From the NCBI GenBank assembly GCA_905178155.1, contig CAJINV010000001.1, positions 5,650,724-5,714,723 of the forward strand: DNA of 64,000 bases. The letters are read 5' to 3'. A program made the position numbers and the translations under genes. Of this stretch, positions 11,622 through 20,687 are shown in pieces (within the stretch, counting starts at the first letter, position 1; every line of letters starts with the position of its first letter). Under the pieces are notes generated by a model, which ran no database searches, was not told where the DNA came from, and saw nothing but the letters and a program-made list of their open reading frames with translations. The DNA comes from Amoebophrya sp. A120 (Eukaryota; Sar; Dinophyceae; Syndiniales; Amoebophryaceae).

Positions 11622-12087
11622 TTTTTTGTGAGCTGTGGGATTCTGCAGCAAAAAACGAGCGGCGAGGAGCGCAAGAGTGAGTATGAATCAAACAGATACA
11701 ACAGACAGGTCTCCAAAAGATACAGCCGCTGACGACGCACAAACCTCAGTATGTCTTAGAGCACTCACATACTTCATTTCGATTCCTTTTCCTGGCCAGA
11801 AACGCAGAGCCCGAAATAAATTTTCTACGACAAAGGATCCAGTAAAGCAGTTGAGTTTGCTGGCGAAGATCACGATCAGTAGTTTTCAGCTTCTTCTTTC
11901 TACGGAACACTCCTGGAGGGACGCTTCATTACCTTCACCTTTCTGAAAGAAAAAGACTCGGAGCTTCAGTTTTGCATACTCCAAAAAGAGTAGAAGGAAT
12001 TAGTATTTGACTCAGATCCATATGCATGGTTTTGCGCACTTACTTCGCTCACGTCCTATGGGGTTCGGGGAATCACCACGAACGAAT
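11622..12087. other. Intergenic between family copies 1 and 2
   Basis: About 465 bp. No supported gene or structured repeat is seen. Confidence 0.5.
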
Positions 12088-13362
12088 CTAAGGGTCGTCC
12101 TCCTCATCGGAGACCTCCTCGCTACTAGAGACTTCGCCGTCGGAAACCTCCTCGCTACTAGAGACTTCTTCAGAATTTCTTTCCTCCTCGTCCGAAAATT
12201 CAATTTCGCCTGCTGGTACTTCATCTACCTTGTCGCCTTCTTCCGAAGAGTCGTCCCAAATACCTTCGATTTCCTGAAAGACAAGCCTAAACTCGATGGC
12301 ATCATCCGCGGTAAATGGAAGAGGCACGCCTTGTTCCTCACGCCTCTTCGTTATCAGTTTCAGGAACTCCAGGAAGTTGTGATCGTCCAAATCCCCGAGG
12401 TCCGTAGCTTCCTCACAGAACCATTGGACGTCACAGGGTTTGTCCAGTTTCCGAACGAGCCTCCGTTGCTGGCGCTTCTTAAAGAGTTTCCGGAGCGTGT
12501 TTTGTAAACGGTCCACATGAAGGTGCAACTTTTCAGCACCATAGTAGTGATATGCGCGCGTAAAGGGCAGGACCCAGGGCGGAATCTCCTCTTTTGATAG
12601 CTCCTTGCATGTCTTGGACGCGAATTCCTGCAGCCATTTGCAATCGTCCCAAAAAGTGTATATTACGCAAGACACAGATGCTTCCTCTCTTGAATTGAGG
12701 AAAACTCGGGGAAGAGCTGTAGCATTCCGAACTTCTGCGATCACTTCGTCTGAGAATCCGTGGATAATTTTAATCGCGATCGGAGCAAAATCAAAAAACT
12801 CCAAGGCACTTGCCGCTGCATTGAGTCTGTGAGTAAATGCGCCACGTTGTCCCGTCCGCGCCCGGTTAAATTGCTTGTGTACGATATCGAATGATCTCTG
12901 ACATTGCGCCTGCAGTGCTGTTTTCCATCTGCCTGTCTCATTCGTCAGCTTGTCCCCAACCTCAACCACAAATCGCTGCAGCGCCTCGCAGTACTTCTCG
13001 CCGGAGGACGGATTTTTCAACTCTGGCCCGAGTTCCTGAGCCTTTAAGCGCAAGGCGTCGTCGAGCCGGGTCTTTTGACGGTCCAGATACTGGGCCGGTC
13101 CGCTCGAATTATCGGACAAAATGAAAACGCTGTCGCCCTTCGGTAGCAGGTACTTACTTCTGTCATCTTCGGAGTCGCCTGCTTGTTCTGTCGTCGTCCA
13201 AACTTCGTCGAATCCTCTTCCAGCGGCAACCGCGGCGTCGAATTGCGAACGCGTAAAAACCATGGCGTCCTCCTCCAATTTGAAAGCGCGTGGGAGTTCC
13301 CAGGTCTTCAGAGCTGGGCTCTCGTCCATGAATTGCGAAGGTGCTGTTGCTGCTGCGTCCAT
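12088..13362 (-). CDS. Tandem family copy 2, intact, function unknown
   Basis: Intronless gene, 424 aa, and the best-preserved member of the array. I do not recognise the family. The N-terminal block TWELPRAFKLEEDAMVFTRS, then FDAAVAAGRGFDEVW, is shared by all four copies with changes. A middle motif reads IKIIHGFSDEVIAE. The C-terminal block has WFCEEATDLGDLD, FLKLITKRREEQGVPLPFT and IEFRLVFQE. It ends in an acidic Ser/Glu repeat tail (SSSEEVSDGEVSSSEEVSD). There is no signal peptide, no membrane helix and no known catalytic signature. The mixed helical, charged composition suggests a soluble intracellular protein. Start chosen at the ATG shared in alignment with copies 1 and 4. Confidence 0.85.
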   Translation of the reverse strand: MDAAATAPSQFMDESPALKTWELPRAFKLEEDAMVFTRSQFDAAVAAGRGFDEVWTTTEQAGDSEDDRSKYLLPKGDSVFILSDNSSGPAQYLDRQKTRLDDALRLKAQELGPELKNPSSGEKYCEALQRFVVEVGDKLTNETGRWKTALQAQCQRSFDIVHKQFNRARTGQRGAFTHRLNAAASALEFFDFAPIAIKIIHGFSDEVIAEVRNATALPRVFLNSREEASVSCVIYTFWDDCKWLQEFASKTCKELSKEEIPPWVLPFTRAYHYYGAEKLHLHVDRLQNTLRKLFKKRQQRRLVRKLDKPCDVQWFCEEATDLGDLDDHNFLEFLKLITKRREEQGVPLPFTADDAIEFRLVFQEIEGIWDDSSEEGDKVDEVPAGEIEFSDEEERNSEEVSSSEEVSDGEVSSSEEVSDEEDDP

Positions 13363-13971
13363 TTTGTTTTTCTTCTCAGTCAGGAGCAGTAGCTTGGAGC
13401 GAAGAAGGAAGAATGAAGTGTTTTACAGTGCGTGGTCCAATGCGATGGCTTCGATGAAGCAATATATATGACCTCACTACATACTACGTAAAACAGCTCT
13501 AAGAAAAACTACTTACTGAACGCGACGGATCTTTTGTGAAGTTCCAAATGAAAGAGGAGCTAGACAAATTTCTTCAGCCTGCGTCAAAACGTTCGCTCAC
13601 GTTGACAAACGAAAGAGATCCCATACCCGTTTCCTTAGCGGCTACACAGTTAGTTTGCCTCCGAGACAGTCGATATCAGGGAACAAAAAATGCAACAGAA
13701 AGCACAGCTAGCCAGCGTTCTGGTCGAACCTCGAAGTCGTTAACCACATGCGCAGATCAGTCGACAGTCATCCTTTTATTTTATCGAGAAAAATCGCAGT
13801 GATTTTTTGTTTTCCTGGTGATAGTACCTAGTCAGAAAAGAAATCTAAAATACTAATACTGGTTGATACAATCAATAGATCGCCTGCACAATCCGCTGGT
13901 CGTCGATCACACCAGCGTCAATGTTGTCTGGCAAACCGCGCCCCTGCGAGCAGAATGACAGCCACTGCATG
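13363..13971. other. Intergenic between family copies 2 and 3
   Basis: About 600 bp. An 88-aa plus-strand ORF (13536-13802) has no support. Nothing else is seen. Confidence 0.5.
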
Positions 13972-14025
13972 CTACTCCGCTCCTTCATCCTCCTCCAAAT
14001 CCGCACCCGCATCCGCTAACTCATC
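13972..14025 (-). pseudogene. Acidic tail remnant downstream of copy 3 stop
   Basis: Directly after the TAG stop of copy 3 (14026-14028) the same frame stays open to a TAG at 13972-13974 and encodes DELADAGADLEEDEGAE. Copies 2 and 4 have an acidic tail at this place. The simplest reading is a nonsense mutation that removed the tail; stop readthrough is the alternative. Confidence 0.6.
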
Positions 14026-15222
14026 CTACCCCGAATCCTCGACGGCATCCTCAGACACTGGCTCTTCTTGAAAAACTATTCGCAGCTCGAGCGCGTTACT
14101 GCTTGTCCAGGGCGGCTCCTTTCCCGACGCTTGGCGGCTTTGTAGGATTGCCTTGTAGAAATCGAGAAACTGCATCTCGTGCACCGCCCCGAGCCCCTCG
14201 GTCTCTTCGGAGTAGAGTTCCACCCAGGTGCGTTTTTTCAGATCCGCCTTGGCTTCACCGATAAAAATTTTTCCGAGTTTGTCCAGTAGACAATGGTATT
14301 CACCGACAAAAATATTTTCGAGGATGCCGTTGCGCAGTACAGAAAAGTCACGATTACAACGCGCGAGCGGTCCCAGCCATGGCGGCAAGTCCTGCTGCTT
14401 CATTTCTTCCACAGGAAGACGGGCAAATGCAAATCTGTTTGCTTCGTTGTTCCACATGTGGTCCAGCCAATTCAGCACGTCGAGCTTCCGATCCTCGGGC
14501 GGGTCACGCATCCCGTCAAAGAGGAAATCCAAAACTTCCGCCTCCCCTTCGGTCAGCACTTGATCGGTGAACCCGTACAGTAAGCGCACGTAGATGCCGG
14601 CGGCCTTTTCAAACGGCTTCAGCATAATTTCGTCAGGTGGTCCAAAAATACACTGATCAGCATCGGAGCGACGGTCATCTCCTCCAAATTTCGCCGTTGC
14701 AATCCGCTTCTCTAGGTCATATTTCATTTCGTGAAGGGTCGACCAGTAGGTGTCCCCGCAAGCCCCTGTCCAGTCCCGCTCTCGCTCAAAAGAAGCGGAA
14801 CACGCAGCGGCAAACTTCTCGAGCGCGACGTAGTGCCTATCTGGCGACTGATGTGATGTAGCTTCCAACTCGAGGATGAGATCACGTGTTTCTGCACCAA
14901 AAGCATCTGCGACGCACGCCCTGACATCTTCATAGAAATGCGGAACCGCGTTCCCCCACTCGGCGTGAGATGATGGAGTTGTGTGCGGATGCGGAACCAC
15001 GGAAATCAAGTCGCCACTCTTCGCCAGCTGTTCGCCGCCGCGCTCAGCAGTGTTTGCCTCTTTTTGCTCCCAGAGTGCGTCGAACGACTGCCCGGCTTTT
15101 TGCGCGGCCTCGAACTCGGATCGCGTGATCACCATAGCATCTTCTGGCACCTCAAAGGACCTGGGCAAGTGCCACTTCTTCAGCGTGGGAACTGCACTCA
15201 TCTCGCAGACTGGATTTTCCAT
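14026..15222 (-). CDS. Tandem family copy 3, divergent member
   Basis: Intronless gene, 398 aa, of the same unrecognised family as 12088-13362. Shared blocks are KKWHLPRSFEVPEDAMVITR, then FEAAQKAGQSFDALW; YVRLLYGFTDQVLTEGE; LPPWLGPLAR; and ELRIVFQEEP at the end. It is the most diverged copy, with its own segments between residues 60 and 190 and a WVELYSEETEGLG variant of the WFCEE motif. It stops right before the acidic tail. No introns, signal peptide or membrane helix. Function unknown. Confidence 0.8.
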   Translation of the reverse strand: MENPVCEMSAVPTLKKWHLPRSFEVPEDAMVITRSEFEAAQKAGQSFDALWEQKEANTAERGGEQLAKSGDLISVVPHPHTTPSSHAEWGNAVPHFYEDVRACVADAFGAETRDLILELEATSHQSPDRHYVALEKFAAACSASFERERDWTGACGDTYWSTLHEMKYDLEKRIATAKFGGDDRRSDADQCIFGPPDEIMLKPFEKAAGIYVRLLYGFTDQVLTEGEAEVLDFLFDGMRDPPEDRKLDVLNWLDHMWNNEANRFAFARLPVEEMKQQDLPPWLGPLARCNRDFSVLRNGILENIFVGEYHCLLDKLGKIFIGEAKADLKKRTWVELYSEETEGLGAVHEMQFLDFYKAILQSRQASGKEPPWTSSNALELRIVFQEEPVSEDAVEDSG

Positions 15223-15873
15223 CGTGTGCTTGTGCTTAGTGCCGCCTTGCTCTGTCTATTGTTGAGTAAAAAATTTGAGCACGAGTGCGAGAGAATTTGA
15301 CCTCATAGATTGATATTTGGTTGATTGGTACAAGATTCGGTCCACAAATGCTCTTTGCGTTCGAAATCAGCTCCCGAAGTGGGGTTTTCTTGCTTTTTCA
15401 CTCTTGACCTCGTGAAACGTGATGAGTAAGTTTACGATTGAGCTTTATCACGCTCTAAACTGCTCTGCTCGTGGTCCGGTTTTACGATGGTCCTCACGAT
15501 CGCTTTCTCACGCTCTAAACTGCTCTGCTCATAGCTTTTGGTTTTCCAGCACGATTATCTACTTTCTTACATAAAGAGTTGATGGCTTGCGGTCGATGTG
15601 GCTAGTCCCGTTGCCAACGTCGCGGCACACTTACCGCAATTTGACCCAGAGTTCAGAAGTTGGTTTCGCAGCGGAAGTGCAGGAACAACCTTCGAAAAAA
15701 CAGGAGAGCTGTCGAAACGGTGCAGCACCTGCCATATGGAGTGCGTGATCTGGTGCGCCCCGCCCCATTTCTATTGGTTGTGGCTCTGCACGTTTGCTCC
15801 AAAAAAAACAAAACCAGAGGTGAATATCTCTTGTATCACCAGCTTTCAATGACCGTCGTGCTGTTGGTATTAT
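15223..15873. other. Intergenic between family copies 3 and 4
   Basis: About 650 bp. It holds a short direct repeat (15448-15530, listed separately) and no supported gene. Confidence 0.5.
15448..15530. repeat. 23-bp direct repeat, spacing 60 bp
   Basis: The 23-base block starting TCACGCTCTAAACTGCTC occurs at 15448-15470 and again at 15508-15530. A TTTACGAT octamer also precedes each copy. It sits upstream of copy 3 of the tandem family. Role unknown. Confidence 0.8.
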
Positions 15874-17088
15874 TCATCTATCTAGTTCCTCTTCGTCATC
15901 ATCTTCTTCATCAATCGCAATTTCGGAGTCACTGCTCGCATCGTCCTCTTCCTGAAAAACAAGTCGGAAGTGGATGGCGTGCTCAGCTGTGAAGGGAAAA
16001 GGCAGGCCGCTTTCTTCGCGCTTCCTCGTTATTGATTTCATCAAGTCTATGAAGCCCAGCTGGTTTACATCCCCGAGTTCCGGGGCTTCATCGCAGAAAA
16101 ACTGAGCGCGACACGGCCTCTCGAGCTGTCGCAGGACCCTCCGCTGATTACTCGCGGAATAGAATTCTTGGAGACGCTTCTTCGCGCGTTCTGCCAACTC
16201 GAACGAAAAATCCGAACGTACAATATGCCTCACCCAACACGGAAGCTGCTCAACTGCCAACAGCGATCCAAAATCATCTTCAAGCAAATCCCGACACGTC
16301 CACCGTAGAAACTTCCCGACGGAAGGTTTGCAATTCCCTACGTCATTCGGGTCTTGGCCAAACCGTTTATCAAAAAGTTTTTCGAGAAGGATAATGTCAT
16401 CATCACGTTCCGCGACCACCTCCCCAGAGAAGCCATAGAGAATTTTAAATGCGACCGGAGAGACATCAAAATATCTGCCTATGAGGTAGTCTGTGTCAAA
16501 CATGGCATCGAATTTGCTGAAGAAATGATAGTTGTCGCCAAACTCCGTATTGAAAAACCTCGAACCGCCCCGCTCGGAGCGGAAGTCGTTGGCATCTTTT
16601 TCAAACGCATCGCATGCAGCTTTCAATGCCTCGGCACACTGCGCAGCTAGCGATTCTATCCAACTTTCTTCGTGGCCCGTCAAACCATCCACAACCTCAT
16701 CCGCATATCGTTGCAACGCCTCGCAGTATTTCTCGCTGGAAGACGGACTCTCCAGCTCCGGAGCGAGCTCCTCAGCCTTCAAGCGAAATGCCTCCTCAAG
16801 GCGGCTCAAATGAAAATCCGCACACGGCACAACGTCAGGATCGTAGTGGGACATCGCAAAAATAGTGTCGCCGCGCGGCAAAAGGAGCTTCCTCGATTCT
16901 GCGTCGCTGCTTGATTCTCTCGCAGCCCAAATATCGTCGAAGCCTCTCCCGGTGGCAACCGCGGCACTGAACTCCTCGCGCGTAAATACCATGGCATTCT
17001 CCTCCAATGTGAAAGTCCGTGGAAGCTCCCAGGTCTGGAGCACCGGAACTTCCTCCAAAATCTGGGATATTGTTCGTGCTCCTTCCAT
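15874..17088 (-). CDS. Tandem family copy 4, intact, function unknown
   Basis: Intronless gene, 404 aa, same family. Shared blocks: TWELPRTFTLEENAMVFTRE, AAVATGRGFDDIW, FKILYGFSGEVVAE, LPCWVRHIVR, FFCDEAPELGDVNQLGF, LMKSITRKREESGLPFPFT and FRLVFQEED. It ends in an acidic tail (EEDDDEEELDR), so both tail and frame are intact. A region around residues 150-200 differs from copy 2 and carries an insert of aromatic and acidic residues. No signal peptide, membrane helix or known enzyme motif. Confidence 0.83.
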   Translation of the reverse strand: MEGARTISQILEEVPVLQTWELPRTFTLEENAMVFTREEFSAAVATGRGFDDIWAARESSSDAESRKLLLPRGDTIFAMSHYDPDVVPCADFHLSRLEEAFRLKAEELAPELESPSSSEKYCEALQRYADEVVDGLTGHEESWIESLAAQCAEALKAACDAFEKDANDFRSERGGSRFFNTEFGDNYHFFSKFDAMFDTDYLIGRYFDVSPVAFKILYGFSGEVVAERDDDIILLEKLFDKRFGQDPNDVGNCKPSVGKFLRWTCRDLLEDDFGSLLAVEQLPCWVRHIVRSDFSFELAERAKKRLQEFYSASNQRRVLRQLERPCRAQFFCDEAPELGDVNQLGFIDLMKSITRKREESGLPFPFTAEHAIHFRLVFQEEDDASSDSEIAIDEEDDDEEELDR

Positions 17089-18149
17089 TTTTTGCGTTCG
17101 GTTGCTTGAGTTGAAATAAAAAAGCCGAGTCCTTTCGGAAAAGCGGTGAAAATTTGACGTCAGAGAAGCGCCATATAAGTACGTCGGTTCTTAATCTCGT
17201 AAAAAGGTGTCTTTGATTCCTGTGACACGTAAAGCGAGACGACACGTCGAGAGGTCCATCAGGGCAGTGATTCCCCTTCTGGTGATCGAGAAGGGCATAC
17301 AGCGACGATATCTTCTGAAAACAACAAACATGAAGCTGGTGCAGTGATCCTTTTGGAACAGGATAGGCAACAATATCGCTCCGTCATCAAGGTTAGAGGT
17401 GAAGCGAGACTGAAGAGACATCGACTGCGACACACCTTTTTTCATCGACATCGACTGAAGAGACATCGAAAGCGCGAACCTTTTTTCATGATCCAGCTTT
17501 ATCAAAAAATGCATGTGTACGTGAATGATTCGAGTGACGCATAGAACACGACAAACAGTAGCTTCTTTGGAGTGATGTCTAAGTCACCGCAACATGTCAG
17601 TCTCACATCTGCCACTTCAGCACAATATCGGCATGCAAAATTTTTCGCCAGGCAGTGTAATTGTGCCTCGCATGCGAAACCTGGCGCACGGCCTTTCGAC
17701 TACCATCCCCGCCTTCGCGCGTCATCCAATAAAGCACCACTGGAAAAACTTCTAGAGCTGCTGCCGCGATAGAATTCTAGGCCTTCTACTTTGTTTTGAA
17801 ATAAATGCAACGCGACTCCACGCTCGGTAGGATAGAGCTAAAAGACACATACAGCCTAGGTTCGGTCAAGGAGCGCGGCTCTTTCTCTGCGTAAACTATT
17901 CTTCAAACTCAGCGTTGCCAGCAAACGTGGCTTGTCGTCGCTTCGCGAGACGCGGGATGTTTTGATTTCATCCCAGTAGATCTGTAATGTGAAAATTCCT
18001 ATCTTAACACGTGGTGTCGACGATTAGTGTGGTTTTGGAAAAAAAAAGTTACAGCGGTGGTGTAGCGTTCTGCTCTGTTCTTTACCTATTGTACATTTTG
18101 TTCTTACTTCCACCACCAACACCTCCTCTTCATTCTCCCGCCCTCGCAC
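17089..18149. other. Intergenic, about 1.06 kb
   Basis: No supported gene. At about 17408-17492 a short direct repeat (GACTGAAGAGACATCGA, twice, each followed by CCTTTTTTCAT) is visible. Nothing else is recognised. Confidence 0.5.
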
Positions 18150-19755
18150 TTACTTTCCAATGCGGCTGAACCCGATCACAGCGACCGTTGTGGCGAAGAG
18201 GTTGAACGCGAAGTGGGTAAAGATGCCCAACAGGTAGTACCTTTTGAGATTTTTTCCCATGCATCACCTAGTGTCAACATGCCCGCATGACACAGAACAA
18301 ACCTTCCAGCCAATCGCTTTCCCAGTAAAATCACCGCATACCATACTAGCATATGCAAATGTATATCCTATTCCTGCATGACAAAAAGCCACATCAGTAC
18401 TTGAAGCCCTGGTCGCGGTAGGAGTTCATTTCGCCGACCGGGTCCTGCAACCAGTAGAAAAACAGGGGGTGGGTGCTCTTCAGGTGGTGGGCCGCGGCGG
18501 CCTGCTGCACGGCCAGCCGGAAGAAGGGGCGCTGGTCGTCCCGCATCAAGCGCAATCCCGACCGGGCGTGCGGGTTGTTGAACTCGCCGCAACGGAAATC
18601 ACTGCTCACCTGTTTTATTGTATTAAAGTAAGTACAATGTGGGTGCATATCAGCGACGGAGCACAGTAGGCGGCTCCGCAAGAGTGAGTTCGTGCAACAA
18701 GCGCACCCCCTCCCTCTCATGCAGTTTCAGCATCGAATTCGAACAAAAAATCGAAATACTCTGGTTGAAAACTCAAAATTTTACCCCGCTGCAGCAGTTC
18801 AGCCCGACGGCCCAGAAGTCGTAGGTCTCCAGGGCCTGGTTTCCGTTCACGATGGGCGCCACGCAATACAAATCGAGATTCTTGAAGCCCATTGCCTTCG
18901 ATGTGTCCAGTCTCGTGTTGTCGGCGAAGTACACTCGCCCGGCGTCCATTAAGCGCTGGCCTGTAGTTGTGTTTTGTTTTTGTATACAGCACTCGTGCAT
19001 AGTGACGCTTTTGCACACTCGCTAGCGTCGTTCCTGTGTGTGCACTGAATTGCATGAGAGCTCCCGGGATCAAAAAAACATACCTGTCTGCGTCGCTGGG
19101 TCCACGGACGGGTAGGTGTTCAGGTTTTCTATGTCGTAAAACGGCTGCATGTTGTACCAGAAGTTCATATCACCAAAAATTGCGGCGAGCACCACTGCCA
19201 AGAAGAGCATGAGACCAGAGAACAGGTACCTTGGATATAGTTTGTGTCGCGTGCAATATCAGCTTCAGATTTGAGTTGACCTTTCGAGAGACACTTCCTT
19301 ACAGTAGATGATCAAGTGATAAGTGCGGAAACCATGATATCCAGCGTTTTCCCTTACCAGCTCGGATCTCTGCTCTGCCCTCTGCTTGCAAAAGCAACAC
19401 CAATCGCTCCGAGGGAGACTAGCAATCCCAAACCGACGCAGAGCCACGCTGCTGCAGGCTGCTGGTAGTGGAAGCTAAAGGAGAGAATCGCGTAAAGTGC
19501 GGCGAAGAGAAACCTGAAGGAGTGTGAGATTTGAATATTGAATGTCCATTAGAAAGGAAGAAAATTGAACCACATGAAAGACTTGTTACTTGGCAGCACC
19601 GTCCGAGTAGCATGAAAAATAGTACTTCAACTGCACGAAACAGAAGCTTACCATGGCAAGAAGATGTTCATGCATACTGCGACGAGATTTATCCTCTTCT
19701 TTTTGCCCGGTGTGAACACCGTCTGGGCCTTGGCTCCCGGTTGCGCCGGCAGCAT
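18150..19755 (-). CDS. Four-helix membrane protein with DFWAVG-NCC luminal domain
   Basis: Six exons: 19652-19755, 19358-19513, 19084-19229, 18785-18960, 18401-18609 and 18150-18240. All introns are GT-AG, 123-175 nt, and in phase; product 293 aa. A basic N-terminus (GKKKRINL) leads into hydrophobic helices at about residues 25-45, 50-70 and 85-105, the third from [21 protein letters not shown] long soluble loop follows with [38 protein letters not shown], then [21 protein letters not shown] last helix is near the C-terminus ([19 protein letters not shown]). From memory, similar YDFWAVGxNCC proteins occur in dinoflagellates and other alveolates without known function. Paired cysteines in the loop suggest it faces a lumen or the outside. 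Confidence 0.85.
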
Positions 19756-20687
19756 CTTGCTTGGGCCCGGAAGGTGCAAGGGCCTACTTCTCGATACTAC
19801 CTTGACTTTCTCGCTGCTCTTTCTGACCAGAACAAGGACTACTGAAATTACAACAAAAGAACCTAAAGGGCTAAACTCAGGTGATGTTCGCGTTGAAAAG
19901 TGTGGACACAGCAACGCGAAAGATAGCACGTCCTGATGACGAATGCAAACAGACCAAAAGTAACATTCATGAAAACTGAATGACCACAAGGACCAAGGAC
20001 GTGTGGAAGTCAACAAAACAAAACAAAACAGGAAGAGAAACAAAGGAAACTTGAAAGATCGAAAATAGTATATTCCTATGTGTGAACTTTGATTGTCTTC
20101 GCTGATTGAAAGATGCTCATCTCATCTCTAGCGCGTCACTGATACCTTTCTCGGTCGTGTCCATTTTGTTCCTTGCAGCAACTACTACAACGCCATTCAT
20201 CTAGAATCCTCCATTGGTCACCCTTCTCGAGAACAATAAAATTGCTTCGATAGTGCCAGCCTTGTTCCACTATCGTGTGGTCGTATTCCGGCGCATCCGA
20301 TATGTATTACAATCTCCTACACTCTTTCTTCATGACTTTCTTTTTTTCTTGAAAAAGATAAAAAGAGTAGATTATCACTTGATGGTAGATGGCGCGCGGC
20401 GCTCGCTCGACGAAATGCTTTTGATTTCGACGGCACAGTAGCGACTAATAGATGCAAACTGAGAAGCTTGTTTGTTTGTTTGTTGTCGTGGAGCACGTGG
20501 CTTCCGGAAGCTTGAGAAAACCGAGTTTCTTCGAAACTCTGTCCTGCTGTTATAGCTTTGCTTTCGTATCTATACATGATGTGTATTGATGAATACAATA
20601 GCATCAACAAACAGGCTGTATAGGACAGAAAAAATTCACGTTTTCACCATGCGCAGCTCGGATCGATGGGATCATCACGGGGCTCAG
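19756..20687. other. Intergenic, about 930 bp
   Basis: Between the four-helix protein start and the AP-3 beta stop. A (TTTG)n tract lies near 20465. No gene supported. Confidence 0.5.
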
